54,216 nucleotides of DNA, taken from contig JACPGN010000210.1 in NCBI GenBank assembly GCA_016182435.1, positions 1 through 54,216 of the forward strand. The letters run 5' to 3'. Both the position numbers and the translations under genes were made by a program. Every line of letters begins with the position of its first letter. The stretch's first letter is position 1. The notes below the pieces were generated by a model. It saw only the letters and a list, made by a program, of their open reading frames with translations. It ran no database searches and was not told where the DNA came from. Positions 42,601 to 50,631 of this stretch are shown piece after piece. Origin of the DNA: Lentisphaerota bacterium (lineage in GTDB: Bacteria; Verrucomicrobiota; Kiritimatiellia; JAAZAB01).

Positions 42601-44715
42601 GACTTGGTGAAAGCCGTGCTTATCCTCCTGGCCCTGGCCCTTCCTTTCGCCTATGCCCTGGAGCGCCTGTTGATCGGCGCCGTGAATATCTACCGGCAGA
42701 TCGCCTGGTTTGGCCTGTTTTTTATCGCCACCTTCCTGTTCCTCTACGCGGTTCACCCGGCTTTCGCGCTTTCGGCCCAGCCGATCATCATCTTCCTTGC
42801 GTTTGCCCTGGTGGTGCTCTCCGGCCTGGTGATCCTGCTCATGATGCGGAAATTCGAGCAGGAGCTGAAAATTCTCCAGGGTTTTACCGCCACGGTGCAT
42901 GCGGCGGATGTGTCGCGCTTCAGCACGACGCTTGCCGCGGTGAACATGGCCATTTCCACAATGCGCCGGCGGCCCCTGCGAACCGGCCTGACGGCGTTGA
43001 CGGTTATCCTGCTGACTTTCACCATCCTCAACTTCGCCTCGTTCTCGCGGAAACTGGGCGTAGTGAAACTGTTCAAGGGTTCGCCTGCGCCGTATAGCGG
43101 CATTTTCCTGCACGAGGTCAACCACGCGGCGCTCAACCCCGGGATCCTGGATATCATCATGGGACGGTGGAGCTTTCAAGCGACGGTTACCACCCGCATC
43201 TGGCAGAACGCCGCCTTGCTCGAACGCTTGGACGGCGCCAAGGCCGTCTCCTTGCGCGGCGTGCTGGGTTTGGACGCTCGGGAAATTGCCGCCCGGCCCG
43301 ATTTCCAGGTTCTGTTCGGCGCGCCCACAAACCTGAGAGCCAACTGGGTGTTCCTGACCGAGACCCTGGCCAGATTCATTGGAGTTACACCGGGCGACAC
43401 CGTCATGGTTGGCGGCATCCGCCTGGACGTGGCGGGTCTGCTGAGCTCCGCCATGCTCACCAGCGCGACCGACATGGATGGCAACAGCATTCTTCCCGTG
43501 GATTTCACGGCAATGGGCGCTGGAGCGTACGCGGCCAGGGACGCTCAACAAGCGCCGGGCGAATCGCTCCTGGCCGCTTGCGAAAACGAAACGGAGTGGG
43601 CAAACCTGCCGGCGGACAGCGTGGTCATCGTGTCAACCGCCTCTGCGCGCCGGATGAACGGAATCTTGCGCGCCGTGACGCTCTATACCCAGGAGCCGAA
43701 TTCCACTTCGGCCATCGCGGAGGACCTGGCCCGGGTTTTTCCGCTTCCCGTCGTTGCCACGCTTCCGCAGGGCGTGTATCTTCATGTGTTGGCGCCGATG
43801 ATCGGGGCCCAGGGAGTCAAGGATCTGTTTTTTCCGCTCCTGCTTGGCGGTCTGGTGGTCTTTGGGACGCTGCTTGGGTCCGTCGCTGACCGGGAAAGGG
43901 AAATTTACACGTTCAGCGCGCTGGGACTTGCCCCGCCGCACGTTGCCACGCTTTTTGTGGCTGAGGCCATGGTGTATTCCTGCATCGGCGGCGTCGGCGG
44001 TTACCTGCTGGCCCAGGGTTTGCTGAAAGTCCTGCTGGTCTTGGAGTCGTTCGGCGTCGGCACGGCGCCGGAAATGAATTATTCCTCGCTGAACGCGATT
44101 ATGGCGATCGTGATCGTTATGGGCATTGTCCTGCTTTCGGCCATTTACCCGGCCTTCAAGGCGTCCCGCAGCGCCAACCCCGGTATCTTGCGCGCGTGGC
44201 GCCTGCCGGCGCCGGATGGCGACCGCTTCCAAATTGTCTTCCCGTTCACGGTTTCGCAATACGATATTCCCGGCGTCATCAGCTTCCTGCGGGAACACTT
44301 CGAGAATTTTTCCGACACCAGCCTGGGGGTGTTCATGGCCAGGGATATTGTGGTCGCTGGCGCCGGCGCCGGCCGGGAGCTGCTGGCCAGCGTGGCCCTC
44401 GCGCCCTTCGACCTGGGCGTAACGCAATCCTTCCGTATGCGCAGCGCGCCCAGCGAAGTTCCCGGCATTGACGAGGTGACCATCGAGCTGGAGCGCAAAT
44501 CGGGGCAAAAAAGCGATTGGCGCCGGCTGAACCGGAACCTGTTGAACGATTTGCGGCGGCAGTTCCTGATCTGGCGGTCGCTGTCGCATGACACCATGGA
44601 ACTTTACCGGAACCGGACGATGATGATGGCCGGCACAGCGTCGGGCCCGGCGGAGGGTCAAAACGGCGAGCTTGCCCGCCATAGCCTTGGCGCCGGCGGG
44701 GCGCGTTCATCGTGA
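39619..44715 (+). CDS. Giant fusion: degenerate M28 peptidase domain plus FtsX-type permease
   Basis: 1,698 residues from the ATG at 39619; an upstream frame to 39547 is unsupported. After a repeat insert (39646-39768) comes a signal-anchor-like stretch (AVLVLAAGCLCSTVGA, about 58-73). Residues about 75-385 resemble an M28 aminopeptidase with PA-like insert: HRLMGSPESVDAAKYLEQRL, then AAPLDSFGEAPGLSPGARGA and IVLAFFDGQAFGHAG. The M28 metal ligands are missing (Pro where HYD has His; no Asp-Asn; no Glu-Glu), so it looks inactive. A coiled-coil-like part (about 400-520) and a large extracytoplasmic region follow. Spans are predicted near 997, 1031, 1054 and 1115, then about 1400-1505 with the FtsX signature (VADREREIYTFSALGL, PAFKASRSANP). 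A 180-residue tail is unassigned. The domain split is inferred. Confidence 0.75.
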   Translation: MPNIFSLLRRLQNSCPERSGWNPTLHNEEKQAVVDLWRADFHVRRGVLQAAVLTGKALWCRAVLVLAAGCLCSTVGATEQFMADCKALTKAEHRLMGSPESVDAAKYLEQRLRSLGLEQVIIQNFPAGRLVVKQCEIILETPEGPRRMPLQPMRPNGIIPPVTLEQGLRGELLDAGRGELSDYGNRSALDKIVILDYNSDDGWLRAFRMGAAAVIFVSNAPAQSWHLHYLEAPANFPRFYYAGDRRDLPEGGSVLLHSAVAWEAADGHNVIAFLPGTDPVFALGMKEAVVLAAPLDSFGEAPGLSPGARGAANCAAALAIAETLVKQPPRRDIVLAFFDGQAFGHAGVSAFYRALEKPTEVETEVRFLQLLEECLQADELNSSNPAATDEIIRRLKTKAAEHVNAIGLAIEDLRKAREALAPRRGLAVRAPSVQPAWREQLQQYQEQKNNWNNLRRALGRRDLGLARRPPLAGLMATALAEARADVSSRQQELARRSAASRAEAWLNERLGKSWIGLHAALLLGDDRNRWGLVIGGDSAWHAYGDQSGLYGRLQNVFLAAAGKLAGNGAPLSHFECSTVDRTIEPRLFWTAPLAHSGEIAGRLGIYNVAFATGQDPLIREGTPEDTFERLQPEAIETQAREIGTLLAEAASGEGLTIRRSIVPNAGYFLPGMDANGKIQGPVVMDTLQNNVMAGAPAPHSVIQLRPWGGALFQFVRIPGFNNYQIAMADANGSYGFGPVLYDPGQTVLQGFAAKFNSRGNALAVSTLESAAWVQTRLNLISCAPEVFDNERRVLSPRYGAAVLAPFSESRQPVKVMRALGSAPLNAARSFSATQEGIVFWYADKWVEAINLFGLEKLVSLAGPARSRYAPARNATHSVAGGSALRAGGADEHARARSKTADAAQGQGLSLLSPWRFPASALRSAADLWRLNETRLANLRARGVMNSSLEELHGRAEDLCLASGKALTTMRREALALSAFFMEGAVYLDLRNMLNDLVKAVLILLALALPFAYALERLLIGAVNIYRQIAWFGLFFIATFLFLYAVHPAFALSAQPIIIFLAFALVVLSGLVILLMMRKFEQELKILQGFTATVHAADVSRFSTTLAAVNMAISTMRRRPLRTGLTALTVILLTFTILNFASFSRKLGVVKLFKGSPAPYSGIFLHEVNHAALNPGILDIIMGRWSFQATVTTRIWQNAALLERLDGAKAVSLRGVLGLDAREIAARPDFQVLFGAPTNLRANWVFLTETLARFIGVTPGDTVMVGGIRLDVAGLLSSAMLTSATDMDGNSILPVDFTAMGAGAYAARDAQQAPGESLLAACENETEWANLPADSVVIVSTASARRMNGILRAVTLYTQEPNSTSAIAEDLARVFPLPVVATLPQGVYLHVLAPMIGAQGVKDLFFPLLLGGLVVFGTLLGSVADREREIYTFSALGLAPPHVATLFVAEAMVYSCIGGVGGYLLAQGLLKVLLVLESFGVGTAPEMNYSSLNAIMAIVIVMGIVLLSAIYPAFKASRSANPGILRAWRLPAPDGDRFQIVFPFTVSQYDIPGVISFLREHFENFSDTSLGVFMARDIVVAGAGAGRELLASVALAPFDLGVTQSFRMRSAPSEVPGIDEVTIELERKSGQKSDWRRLNRNLLNDLRRQFLIWRSLSHDTMELYRNRTMMMAGTASGPAEGQNGELARHSLGAGGARSS
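39646..39768. mobile_element. MITE-like element in frame within the giant permease gene
   Basis: The 14-nt ends CGCTTGCAAAACTC (39646-39659) and GAGTTTTGCAAGCG (39755-39768) are perfect inverted repeats, enclosing 95 bp with internal palindromes (GTCGGGGTGGAACCCGAC and GGCGGACTTCCACGTCCGCC). The total length, 123 bp, is 41 codons, so the frame passes through undisturbed. It has no coding capacity of its own, as expected for a non-autonomous insertion. Confidence 0.7.
42230..42261. repeat. 32-nt CCCGC hairpin, in-frame copy
   Basis: CCCGC with GCGGG and GCAATGCT with AGCGTTGC pair around ACGCAT. It is translated within ARNATHSVAGGS inside the giant permease. Compare the copy at 33417-33448: 28 of 32 bases agree, and the differences retain base pairing. 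Confidence 0.75.
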
Positions 44716-44728
44716 AGAGGACAGCTTT

Positions 44729-46735
44729 ATGGCCATTCTAAGCAGACAGCCGGCGCGGCGCGCCGACAGGGAGCTGGAGGAATTCCGCCAGTTGATGGAG
44801 CCGCCTTCCACCTTTGAGGAGGGATTTAATTGGAAGTCCATGTTCGGCGCGCTCTTTATTGTCTTCCTCATGGTGCCGGGCTCCATTTACATGGGACTTC
44901 TCGCCGGACAGTCCATCGGTCCGGCGGCCCAGTGGGTGACGGTGATTCTCTTTATCGAGGTGGCTCGGCGGGCCCACGTTCAGCTCAAGCGCGCCGAGAT
45001 CTTTGTGCTGTTCTACATGGCCGCTGCCGCCATGGGCGGCCCATTCTCCGGCTTGCTCTGGAACCAGTTCTTTGCCCGGAGCCAGGCGGCGGCCTCCGTT
45101 GGGATAGCGGACCAGTTGCCGGCCTGGTTCGCGCCGCCGGCCGATTCCGCATCCTACGGGGTGCGCACATTTTTTCACGTTGACTGGCTGCCGGTGCTGG
45201 GCATGATCGTGTTCAGCTCGATTTTCGGGACGCTATCCAGCATGGTGCTCGGGTACGGACTGTTCCGTGTGACCAGCGACGTCGAGCGCCTGCCTTTTCC
45301 AATGGCGCCCATCGGCGCGCTGGGTGTCATGGCGCTGGCCGAGGATATCGGCGAGAAGAATGCCGCCAACGCCGAGGAGAACTGGCGCTGGCGGGTGTTT
45401 TCGATCGGCGGGGCGCTCGGCCTGGTGTTCGGTCTGGTCTACCTGGGGGTGCCCACCATAACGGGCGCCTTGATCGCCAAGCCGATCATAATCTTCCCCC
45501 TGCCTTTTTCGGATATTACGGCAAAGACGCAAGCGATCCTGCCCGCCGTGGCCACGGGGCTGTCCTGGGACATGAGCTTGCTCATTATCGGCATGGTCTT
45601 CCCGTTCTTCACAATCATCGGAAGCTTCATCGGGATGCTCATCACGGTGATCGCCAACCCCATCCTGTATCATCACCACATCCTGCGCTCCTGGACCTCC
45701 GGGGACAACACTGTGGTTACCCTATTCAAGAACAATGTTGATTTTTATTTCAGCTTCACGGTCGGGGTGTCGCTCGCCATCGCGGCGGTCGGCCTCTATC
45801 AGGTGATCGTCAGCGTTCGCCGGGCCCGGGCCAAGGCCCGGCTGGAGACCGGCGCTGTGCCGGGTGTTACCCTGGCGCGCCGGGAACGTGGCGATATCCG
45901 CCCTTTCTGGATTGTCACGGTCTATTTGCTCATGACGATCAGCTATATCGTGGTATCCGGTATGCTGATCAACTGGCACCGCGGGGTAATGCTGGTTCTG
46001 CTCTTTTTCGGTTTCGTCTATACGCCGCTCATCAGTTACGTCACTGCCCGGCTGGAAGGCATTGCCGGGCAGATCGTCGAAATCCCCATGATCCGGGAAG
46101 CCAGCCTGATCCTGAGCGGCTACCAGGGCGTGACGGTCTGGTTCCTGCCGATTCCCATGGCCAATTACGGCCAGATGACCTCCTTTTACCGGCAGTGCGA
46201 GCTGACCGGCACTAAATTCACCAGCATCTGGAAAACCCAGGTGCTGCTTTTCCCGCTGATCCTGATCGGCTCTTTTTTCTTTATGAACTTTATCTGGAAG
46301 TTTGGCGAGGTGCCCTCCGCGACCTACCCCTATGCTCAGACCATGTGGGACCTGCAGGCGGCCAATCAGTGCATCATGTATTCCGCCACCCTGGGCGAAT
46401 ATTCCATTTTCGAGGAAGCCTTCAACTGGAGATTCATCGCCGCTGGACTGGGATTCGGGACAGTGCTGTTCAGCGCCTTGAGCATTTTCGGGGCGCCCAT
46501 CTTCCTGGTCTATGGCGTTCTGCGGGGCCTGGGGCAGACCATGCCGCATTCCATCATCCCGGAGCTGATCGGCGCCTTGCTGGGGCGATTCTATTTTCAA
46601 AAGCGGCTGGGGCTCAAGTGGCGGCAGTATATCCCGGTGGTCGCCGCCGGGTTTGCCTGCGGCATGGGCCTGATTTCCATGCTCAGCATCGGGTTCACCT
46701 TTATGAGCAAGGCGGTCATTGAACTGCCCTACTGA
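44729..46735 (+). CDS. OPT-superfamily-like membrane protein (second)
   Basis: A 668-residue multispan protein (about 14-16 spans). After a short cytoplasmic N-terminus comes FIVFLMVPGSIYMGLLAGQS (about 45-64). Further spans include VLGMIVFSSIFGTLSSMVLGY and WRVFSIGGALGLVFGLVYLGVPTITGAL. VERLPFPMAPIGALGVMAL resembles the PFPMA motif seen in OPT transporters. The C-terminus is FYFQKRLGLKWRQYIPVVAAGFACGMGLISML. The start at 44729 is taken with GAAGAGG upstream, 13 bp after the giant permease stop. It is homologous in layout, not visibly in detail, to the OPT-like protein at 33547-35622. Together they probably move a peptide-, metal- or lipid-like substrate across the membrane. Confidence 0.75.
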   Translation: MAILSRQPARRADRELEEFRQLMEPPSTFEEGFNWKSMFGALFIVFLMVPGSIYMGLLAGQSIGPAAQWVTVILFIEVARRAHVQLKRAEIFVLFYMAAAAMGGPFSGLLWNQFFARSQAAASVGIADQLPAWFAPPADSASYGVRTFFHVDWLPVLGMIVFSSIFGTLSSMVLGYGLFRVTSDVERLPFPMAPIGALGVMALAEDIGEKNAANAEENWRWRVFSIGGALGLVFGLVYLGVPTITGALIAKPIIIFPLPFSDITAKTQAILPAVATGLSWDMSLLIIGMVFPFFTIIGSFIGMLITVIANPILYHHHILRSWTSGDNTVVTLFKNNVDFYFSFTVGVSLAIAAVGLYQVIVSVRRARAKARLETGAVPGVTLARRERGDIRPFWIVTVYLLMTISYIVVSGMLINWHRGVMLVLLFFGFVYTPLISYVTARLEGIAGQIVEIPMIREASLILSGYQGVTVWFLPIPMANYGQMTSFYRQCELTGTKFTSIWKTQVLLFPLILIGSFFFMNFIWKFGEVPSATYPYAQTMWDLQAANQCIMYSATLGEYSIFEEAFNWRFIAAGLGFGTVLFSALSIFGAPIFLVYGVLRGLGQTMPHSIIPELIGALLGRFYFQKRLGLKWRQYIPVVAAGFACGMGLISMLSIGFTFMSKAVIELPY

Positions 46736-46768
46736 GCACTTAGGGCCTAAGGTCGGGAGACACGGGTG

Positions 46769-47491
46769 ATGCCGGATATTCTGTTTCATATTCGCGCGCT
46801 CAACAAAGAGTTCCGCCTGGGGAAAAACGTGGTGCGCGCCCTGCGCGACGTGAACCTGGATATTTTTGCGGGTGAGTACCTCTCCATCATGGGCCCGTCG
46901 GGCTCGGGCAAGAGCACGCTCTTCAACATGATCGGCGCGCTCGACCGGCCGACTTCGGGCCGGATCACCATAGCCTCCGTGGACCTGACCGCTCTTACTC
47001 CGCGCCAACTGGCGTATTTCCGGGGCAATCACATCGGCTACGTGTTCCAGTCGTACAACCTCATCTCCGCCTTTTCGGCTCTCGCCAACGTGGCTATGCC
47101 GCTCCTGTTCAGCGGCCTGTGCCAGGCGGAGGCTGTGGCGCGCGCCCGAGATGTGCTGACCCTGGTGGGCCTGGAACACCGCCTGCTGCACCGGCCGGAC
47201 GAGCTGTCCGGCGGCCAGCAGCAGCGCGTCGCCCTGGCGCGTGCCCTGGCCAACCATCCGGCCATCATCCTGGCGGATGAACCGACCGCCAACTTAGACA
47301 CGCACACCGGCGAAGAAATCATCGCCCTGATGAACCAGCTCAGCAAGCAGCAGGGCGTTACCGTCGTCACGGCCACGCACGACCACAAGATGCTGGCCGC
47401 CTCCGACCGCATTGTGTGGATCAAGGACGGCGCCATTGAGCGCGTGGAATTGCGCTCGCAACTGAATATCCGGGTTGAATCCATCACATGA
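46769..47491 (+). CDS. ABC transporter ATPase (second, LolD/MacB type)
   Basis: About 240 residues. Motifs: Walker A GPSGSGKST, Q-loop YVFQSYNLI, signature LSGGQQQRVALARAL, Walker B IILADEPTANLD, switch-His VTATHD. The start at 46769 has GGGAGA nine bases before it; a GTG at 46766 is adjacent. The last four bases (ATGA at 47488) could start the GH116 gene, which would couple the two. With two ATPases and two FtsX-type permeases in the array, each permease may have its own ATPase; which pairs with which is not shown by the sequence. Confidence 0.95.
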   Translation: MPDILFHIRALNKEFRLGKNVVRALRDVNLDIFAGEYLSIMGPSGSGKSTLFNMIGALDRPTSGRITIASVDLTALTPRQLAYFRGNHIGYVFQSYNLISAFSALANVAMPLLFSGLCQAEAVARARDVLTLVGLEHRLLHRPDELSGGQQQRVALARALANHPAIILADEPTANLDTHTGEEIIALMNQLSKQQGVTVVTATHDHKMLAASDRIVWIKDGAIERVELRSQLNIRVESIT

Positions 47492-50127
47492 GGAAAATGC
47501 GTAATTGGTCACTCACGGGGGGAAAAATGGCGCGACGCCATGCGCAGCGCGTGGCAGGCAAGTTTACCCCGCTCAGAGCGGGGGTCGCGCCCTACGTAGG
47601 GCCTCAGCTTGCTGAGGCCATTGGGATCATGGTAGGGCGCTTTCGCCGAAAGCGCCGCGGACGGTTCGGCGAGCAGTCCCTTCCACCCTGGCGGATCCGC
47701 CTGTTGGCGGAACCAACGGATCATGTTGCGTTCCCCTTGGGCGGAATCGGCGCGGGCATGCTGTGCCTGGAGGGCACTGGCACGCTTTCCCACGCGTCGC
47801 TGCGGCATGCGCCTAACATCCCTGGCGCTTCCCAGATGTTCGCCGCCCTCCATATCCGCGGCGCTGCCGCAGTCAGCCGGGTCCTGGAAGGCCCGATTCC
47901 GGCACGGAAAATTTTCGGGGCTGCCGGCGCCAGTAATGGAAATATTCTGGGAATGCGTTTTGGCGGCCTGCCGCGCTTTGCCGCGGCCAGCTTTTCCGCC
48001 TGCTTTCCGTTCGCGACCATCACGCTGGAGGATCCGCTCGTTCCACTGCAGGTTGAAATCACCGGCTGGAGTCCCTTTATTCCCGGCGATGCCGACAATT
48101 CCAGTCTGCCGGTCGCGGGGCTGGAGTACCGGTTGCATAACCCGGGGGCCGTTCCGGTTGAGGCGGTGTTTTCATTCCATTCGGAGAATGTCATGAAAAC
48201 GGATGCCGCCCCGGATACGGCTGCGCAAGAAACCCGGCAGGGATTTATCCTGCGGCAATCAGGAGCTCCGGACAAGCTGTGGGAACAGGGGGCCTTCAGC
48301 GTCGCAATGGATTCCTTGCCTTCCGCCGTAGATTGCGCCTGGTTTCGGGGAGGCTGGTTCGATGCGCTTACCATGCTTTGGAATACGATCGAAAAAGGAG
48401 CATGTCACGCCAAAGCGCCTCACGCGGACGCGCCGCCCAGCCCGGGCGCCAGTGTCTACAAGGCCTTGACCATCAACCCCGGTAAAACGGAAACGGTCGT
48501 GCTGAGGCTCTGCTGGCACGTGCCGCAATCCAATCTTTGCGCGGGAAAGGACGCCGCCGCCGGATCGGGTTGCCAGTCCCCGGCAAACTATTCACCCTGG
48601 TATGCCGGGCGCTTTCCCACTATTGAGGCTGTGGAAAGCTACTGGCAACAGCACTATGAGGAGTTGCGCCAGAAGAGCTGCTTGTTTGCGTCCTGTTTTT
48701 ACGACACGACTTTGCCGGCGGCAGTGGTGGAAGCCGTGGCGGCTAATCTCACGATCTTGAAATCGCCCACGATCTTGCGCCAGAGCGACGGCCGCCTCTG
48801 GGCCTGGGAAGGTTGCGGTGATAGCAGCGGGTGCTGTCATGGATCATGCACGCATGTCTGGAACTATGCCCAGGCCCTGCCGCATCTGTTTCCCGACCTG
48901 GAGCGTTCCCTGCGGCAAACTGAATTCCAGGAAAACCAGAATCAGGAAGGGCATCAGCAATTCCGGGCGACGCTGCCCATTCGGGCCAATACCCATGATT
49001 TTCACGCGGCGGCCGACGGCCAGTTGGGAGGCATCATCAAGGTGTACCGGGAATGGCGGATTTTCGGCGATACTTCTTGGCTCCGGACCCTCTGGCCCAG
49101 AGTCAAGGCGAGTCTCGATTATTGCATTCGCCAATGGGACCCGGCCCGCAAAGGAGTGCTCGAAGAGCCGCATCACAATACTTATGACATCGAATTCTGG
49201 GGTCCCGACGGCATGTGTTCAAGTATTTATCTGGGCGCGCTTAAGGCCGCCATGCTCATGGGCCAGGCGCTCCAGGCCGACGTCAGTTTATATCAGGACT
49301 TGTTGGGCAAAGGGCAGCGCTATCTGGAACAGGAGCTGTTTAACGGCGAGTATTTTGAGCAACGTGTTGAATGGCGTAATCTTAAAACGCCGCAACCCGC
49401 CGAACTCGCCAAGCAGGGCAAAGGCGTCTCATACTCCGCGGAGGCTTTGGAAATCCTGGCCAACGAAGGCCCGAATTATCAATATGGCCAGGGCTGTCTC
49501 TCCGACGGCGTCCTGGGCGCCTGGCTGGCCGCCGTCAGCGGCTTGGGCGATATTCTGGATCGGAAAAAGGTTGAGCGGCATCTGCGCGCGGTTTATCGGT
49601 ATAATTTCAAGAGGGATTTGTCCCGCCATACCAATCCGCAACGGCCTGGATATGCCGTTGGCCGGGAGGGCGGACTTCTGCTCTGCACCTGGCCCAAAGG
49701 CGGCAAACCATCCCTGCCGTTCGTCTACAGCGACGAAGTCTGGACCGGCATTGAATATCAGGTGGCCTCGCATCTGATGATGATGGGCCGAATCCGGGAC
49801 GCCCTGGCCATTGTCCGCGCCTGCCGCAGCCGTTATGACGGCACGGTGCGCAATCCTTTTAACGAATACGAATGCGGCCATTGGTACGCCCGGGCCATGT
49901 CTTCATACGCTCTGTTGCAGGGAGTCAGCGGAGCGCGCTACGATGCTGTGGATAAAGTCCTGCATCTCCATCCAAGGATCAAGGGCGATTTCCGGGCATT
50001 TCTGGCCACCGCTACCGGGTTCGGATCCGTCGGCCTGCGCGCCGGCCAGCCGTTTCTGGATGTAAAATACGGCAGTATTCCCGTGACGCGCATTGACTTC
50101 GCGCCATGGCCGCTGCGATCGGATTAG
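47488..50127 (+). CDS. GH116-family glycosidase (bile-acid beta-glucosidase-like)
   Basis: 879 residues if it begins at 47488, where ATGA overlaps the ATPase stop; the first 47 codons consist largely of a dispersed repeat, so the ATG at 47629 (832 residues) may be the real start. The GH116/DUF608 pattern is clear: VAFPLGGIGAGMLCLEGTG (N-terminal motif), LWAWEGCGDSSGCCHGSCTHVWNYAQALPHLFPDLERSLR, HNTYDIEFWGPDGMCSSIYLGALKAA (Glu as nucleophile), SDEVWTGIEYQVASHLM (Asp as acid/base) and RNPFNEYECGHWYARAMSSYALL. Known members are beta-glucosidases/beta-xylosidases. No signal peptide is seen. Its place at the end of a transporter array suggests it processes what the transporters bring in, or is one of their clients. 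Confidence 0.9.
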   Translation: MRKMRNWSLTGGKMARRHAQRVAGKFTPLRAGVAPYVGPQLAEAIGIMVGRFRRKRRGRFGEQSLPPWRIRLLAEPTDHVAFPLGGIGAGMLCLEGTGTLSHASLRHAPNIPGASQMFAALHIRGAAAVSRVLEGPIPARKIFGAAGASNGNILGMRFGGLPRFAAASFSACFPFATITLEDPLVPLQVEITGWSPFIPGDADNSSLPVAGLEYRLHNPGAVPVEAVFSFHSENVMKTDAAPDTAAQETRQGFILRQSGAPDKLWEQGAFSVAMDSLPSAVDCAWFRGGWFDALTMLWNTIEKGACHAKAPHADAPPSPGASVYKALTINPGKTETVVLRLCWHVPQSNLCAGKDAAAGSGCQSPANYSPWYAGRFPTIEAVESYWQQHYEELRQKSCLFASCFYDTTLPAAVVEAVAANLTILKSPTILRQSDGRLWAWEGCGDSSGCCHGSCTHVWNYAQALPHLFPDLERSLRQTEFQENQNQEGHQQFRATLPIRANTHDFHAAADGQLGGIIKVYREWRIFGDTSWLRTLWPRVKASLDYCIRQWDPARKGVLEEPHHNTYDIEFWGPDGMCSSIYLGALKAAMLMGQALQADVSLYQDLLGKGQRYLEQELFNGEYFEQRVEWRNLKTPQPAELAKQGKGVSYSAEALEILANEGPNYQYGQGCLSDGVLGAWLAAVSGLGDILDRKKVERHLRAVYRYNFKRDLSRHTNPQRPGYAVGREGGLLLCTWPKGGKPSLPFVYSDEVWTGIEYQVASHLMMMGRIRDALAIVRACRSRYDGTVRNPFNEYECGHWYARAMSSYALLQGVSGARYDAVDKVLHLHPRIKGDFRAFLATATGFGSVGLRAGQPFLDVKYGSIPVTRIDFAPWPLRSD
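47517..47627. repeat. Dispersed hairpin element, copy 2 (at GH116 gene start)
   Basis: Positions 47583-47627 are the exact reverse complement of 38731-38775 (45 of 45). The left flank (GGGGGGAAAAATGGCGCGACG, 47515-47535) also matches the other copy, but about 43 extra bases (with ACCCCGCTCAGAGCGGGGG) separate the parts. It lies inside the possible first codons of the GH116 gene. Confidence 0.9.
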
Positions 50128-50221
50128 TTGCCGGCTGCGTTCTTGGCGCTTGATTTTCGCCGAACCGGAATAGATTGCGTTGGAGTCTACTCGGAAGCTA
50201 TCTGAGAAAACAATTTCATGC

Positions 50222-50310
50222 CTGAGGCAGACCCGCCTCTGGCGGGAACTACGAAATGCGCGTTGTACCAGAGGCAGATCCGCCCCTGCCGGACAAGCCG
50301 GCAGGGAGCG
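50222..50310. repeat. Palindrome cluster next to the truncated methylase gene
   Basis: CCCGCC/GGCGGG (50232-50246) and CCCTGCCGG/CCGGCAGGG with loop ACAAG (50284-50306), separated by GAGGCAGA direct words (50224-50231 and 50271-50278). The second hairpin is the inverted copy of 14086-14106. It abuts the end of the methylase homology, so an insertion or recombination at this repeat may have removed the rest of that gene. The stretch 50128-50221 shows nothing else. Confidence 0.7.
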
Positions 50311-50316
50311 TGTTAA

Positions 50317-50631
50317 GAAGAGATAGGATTTCAGCAGGCCGGTATTCAGGCTGGAATCGTTGAAAAGCGACCGCTCGGCGGTCAGATTGTCGTCCGTCAG
50401 TTGAAACAGCAGGTCCACGGATTGCCAATGATCTACCAGCGCCCGTTCACGATTGAGAAGCGCCGCGCCCCGGTCGAATTGGTTTAGAAAAGCGTCGGGC
50501 GTGTTTTCCAGTTCAAGGACCTTCTCGCTGCGGTAGCCGAGGGTGTTCAGGAATGCGACGGCGGCCTGTTTCAAGTTCTTGCCCTTGAACCCGGCCAGGC
50601 TCGCTTCAATCTTGTGTTTCAGTTCGGTCAT
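50317..50631 (-). pseudogene. N-terminal fragment of an Eco57I-like methylase
   Basis: About 105 residues resemble the start of large Eco57I-type restriction/modification methylases: FKGKNLKQAAVAFLNTLGYRS, then WQSVDLLFQLTDDNL and GLLKSYLFL. These proteins are normally over 800 residues; here the similarity stops at 50317, where a palindromic repeat cluster (50222-50310) takes over, and the frame then reads into the neighbouring gene's antisense. The ATG at 50631 overlaps the ORF6N gene stop by four bases (50628-50631). The methylase domain proper (NPPY motif) is missing, so it is a remnant. The family assignment is from memory of the N-terminal pattern. Confidence 0.6.

Noticed and set aside
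42349..43551. A long minus-strand open frame opposite the giant permease gene
   Set aside because: It is rich in Gln/Arg/His typical of antisense reading of GC-rich genes; the plus strand has clear membrane and FtsX patterns.
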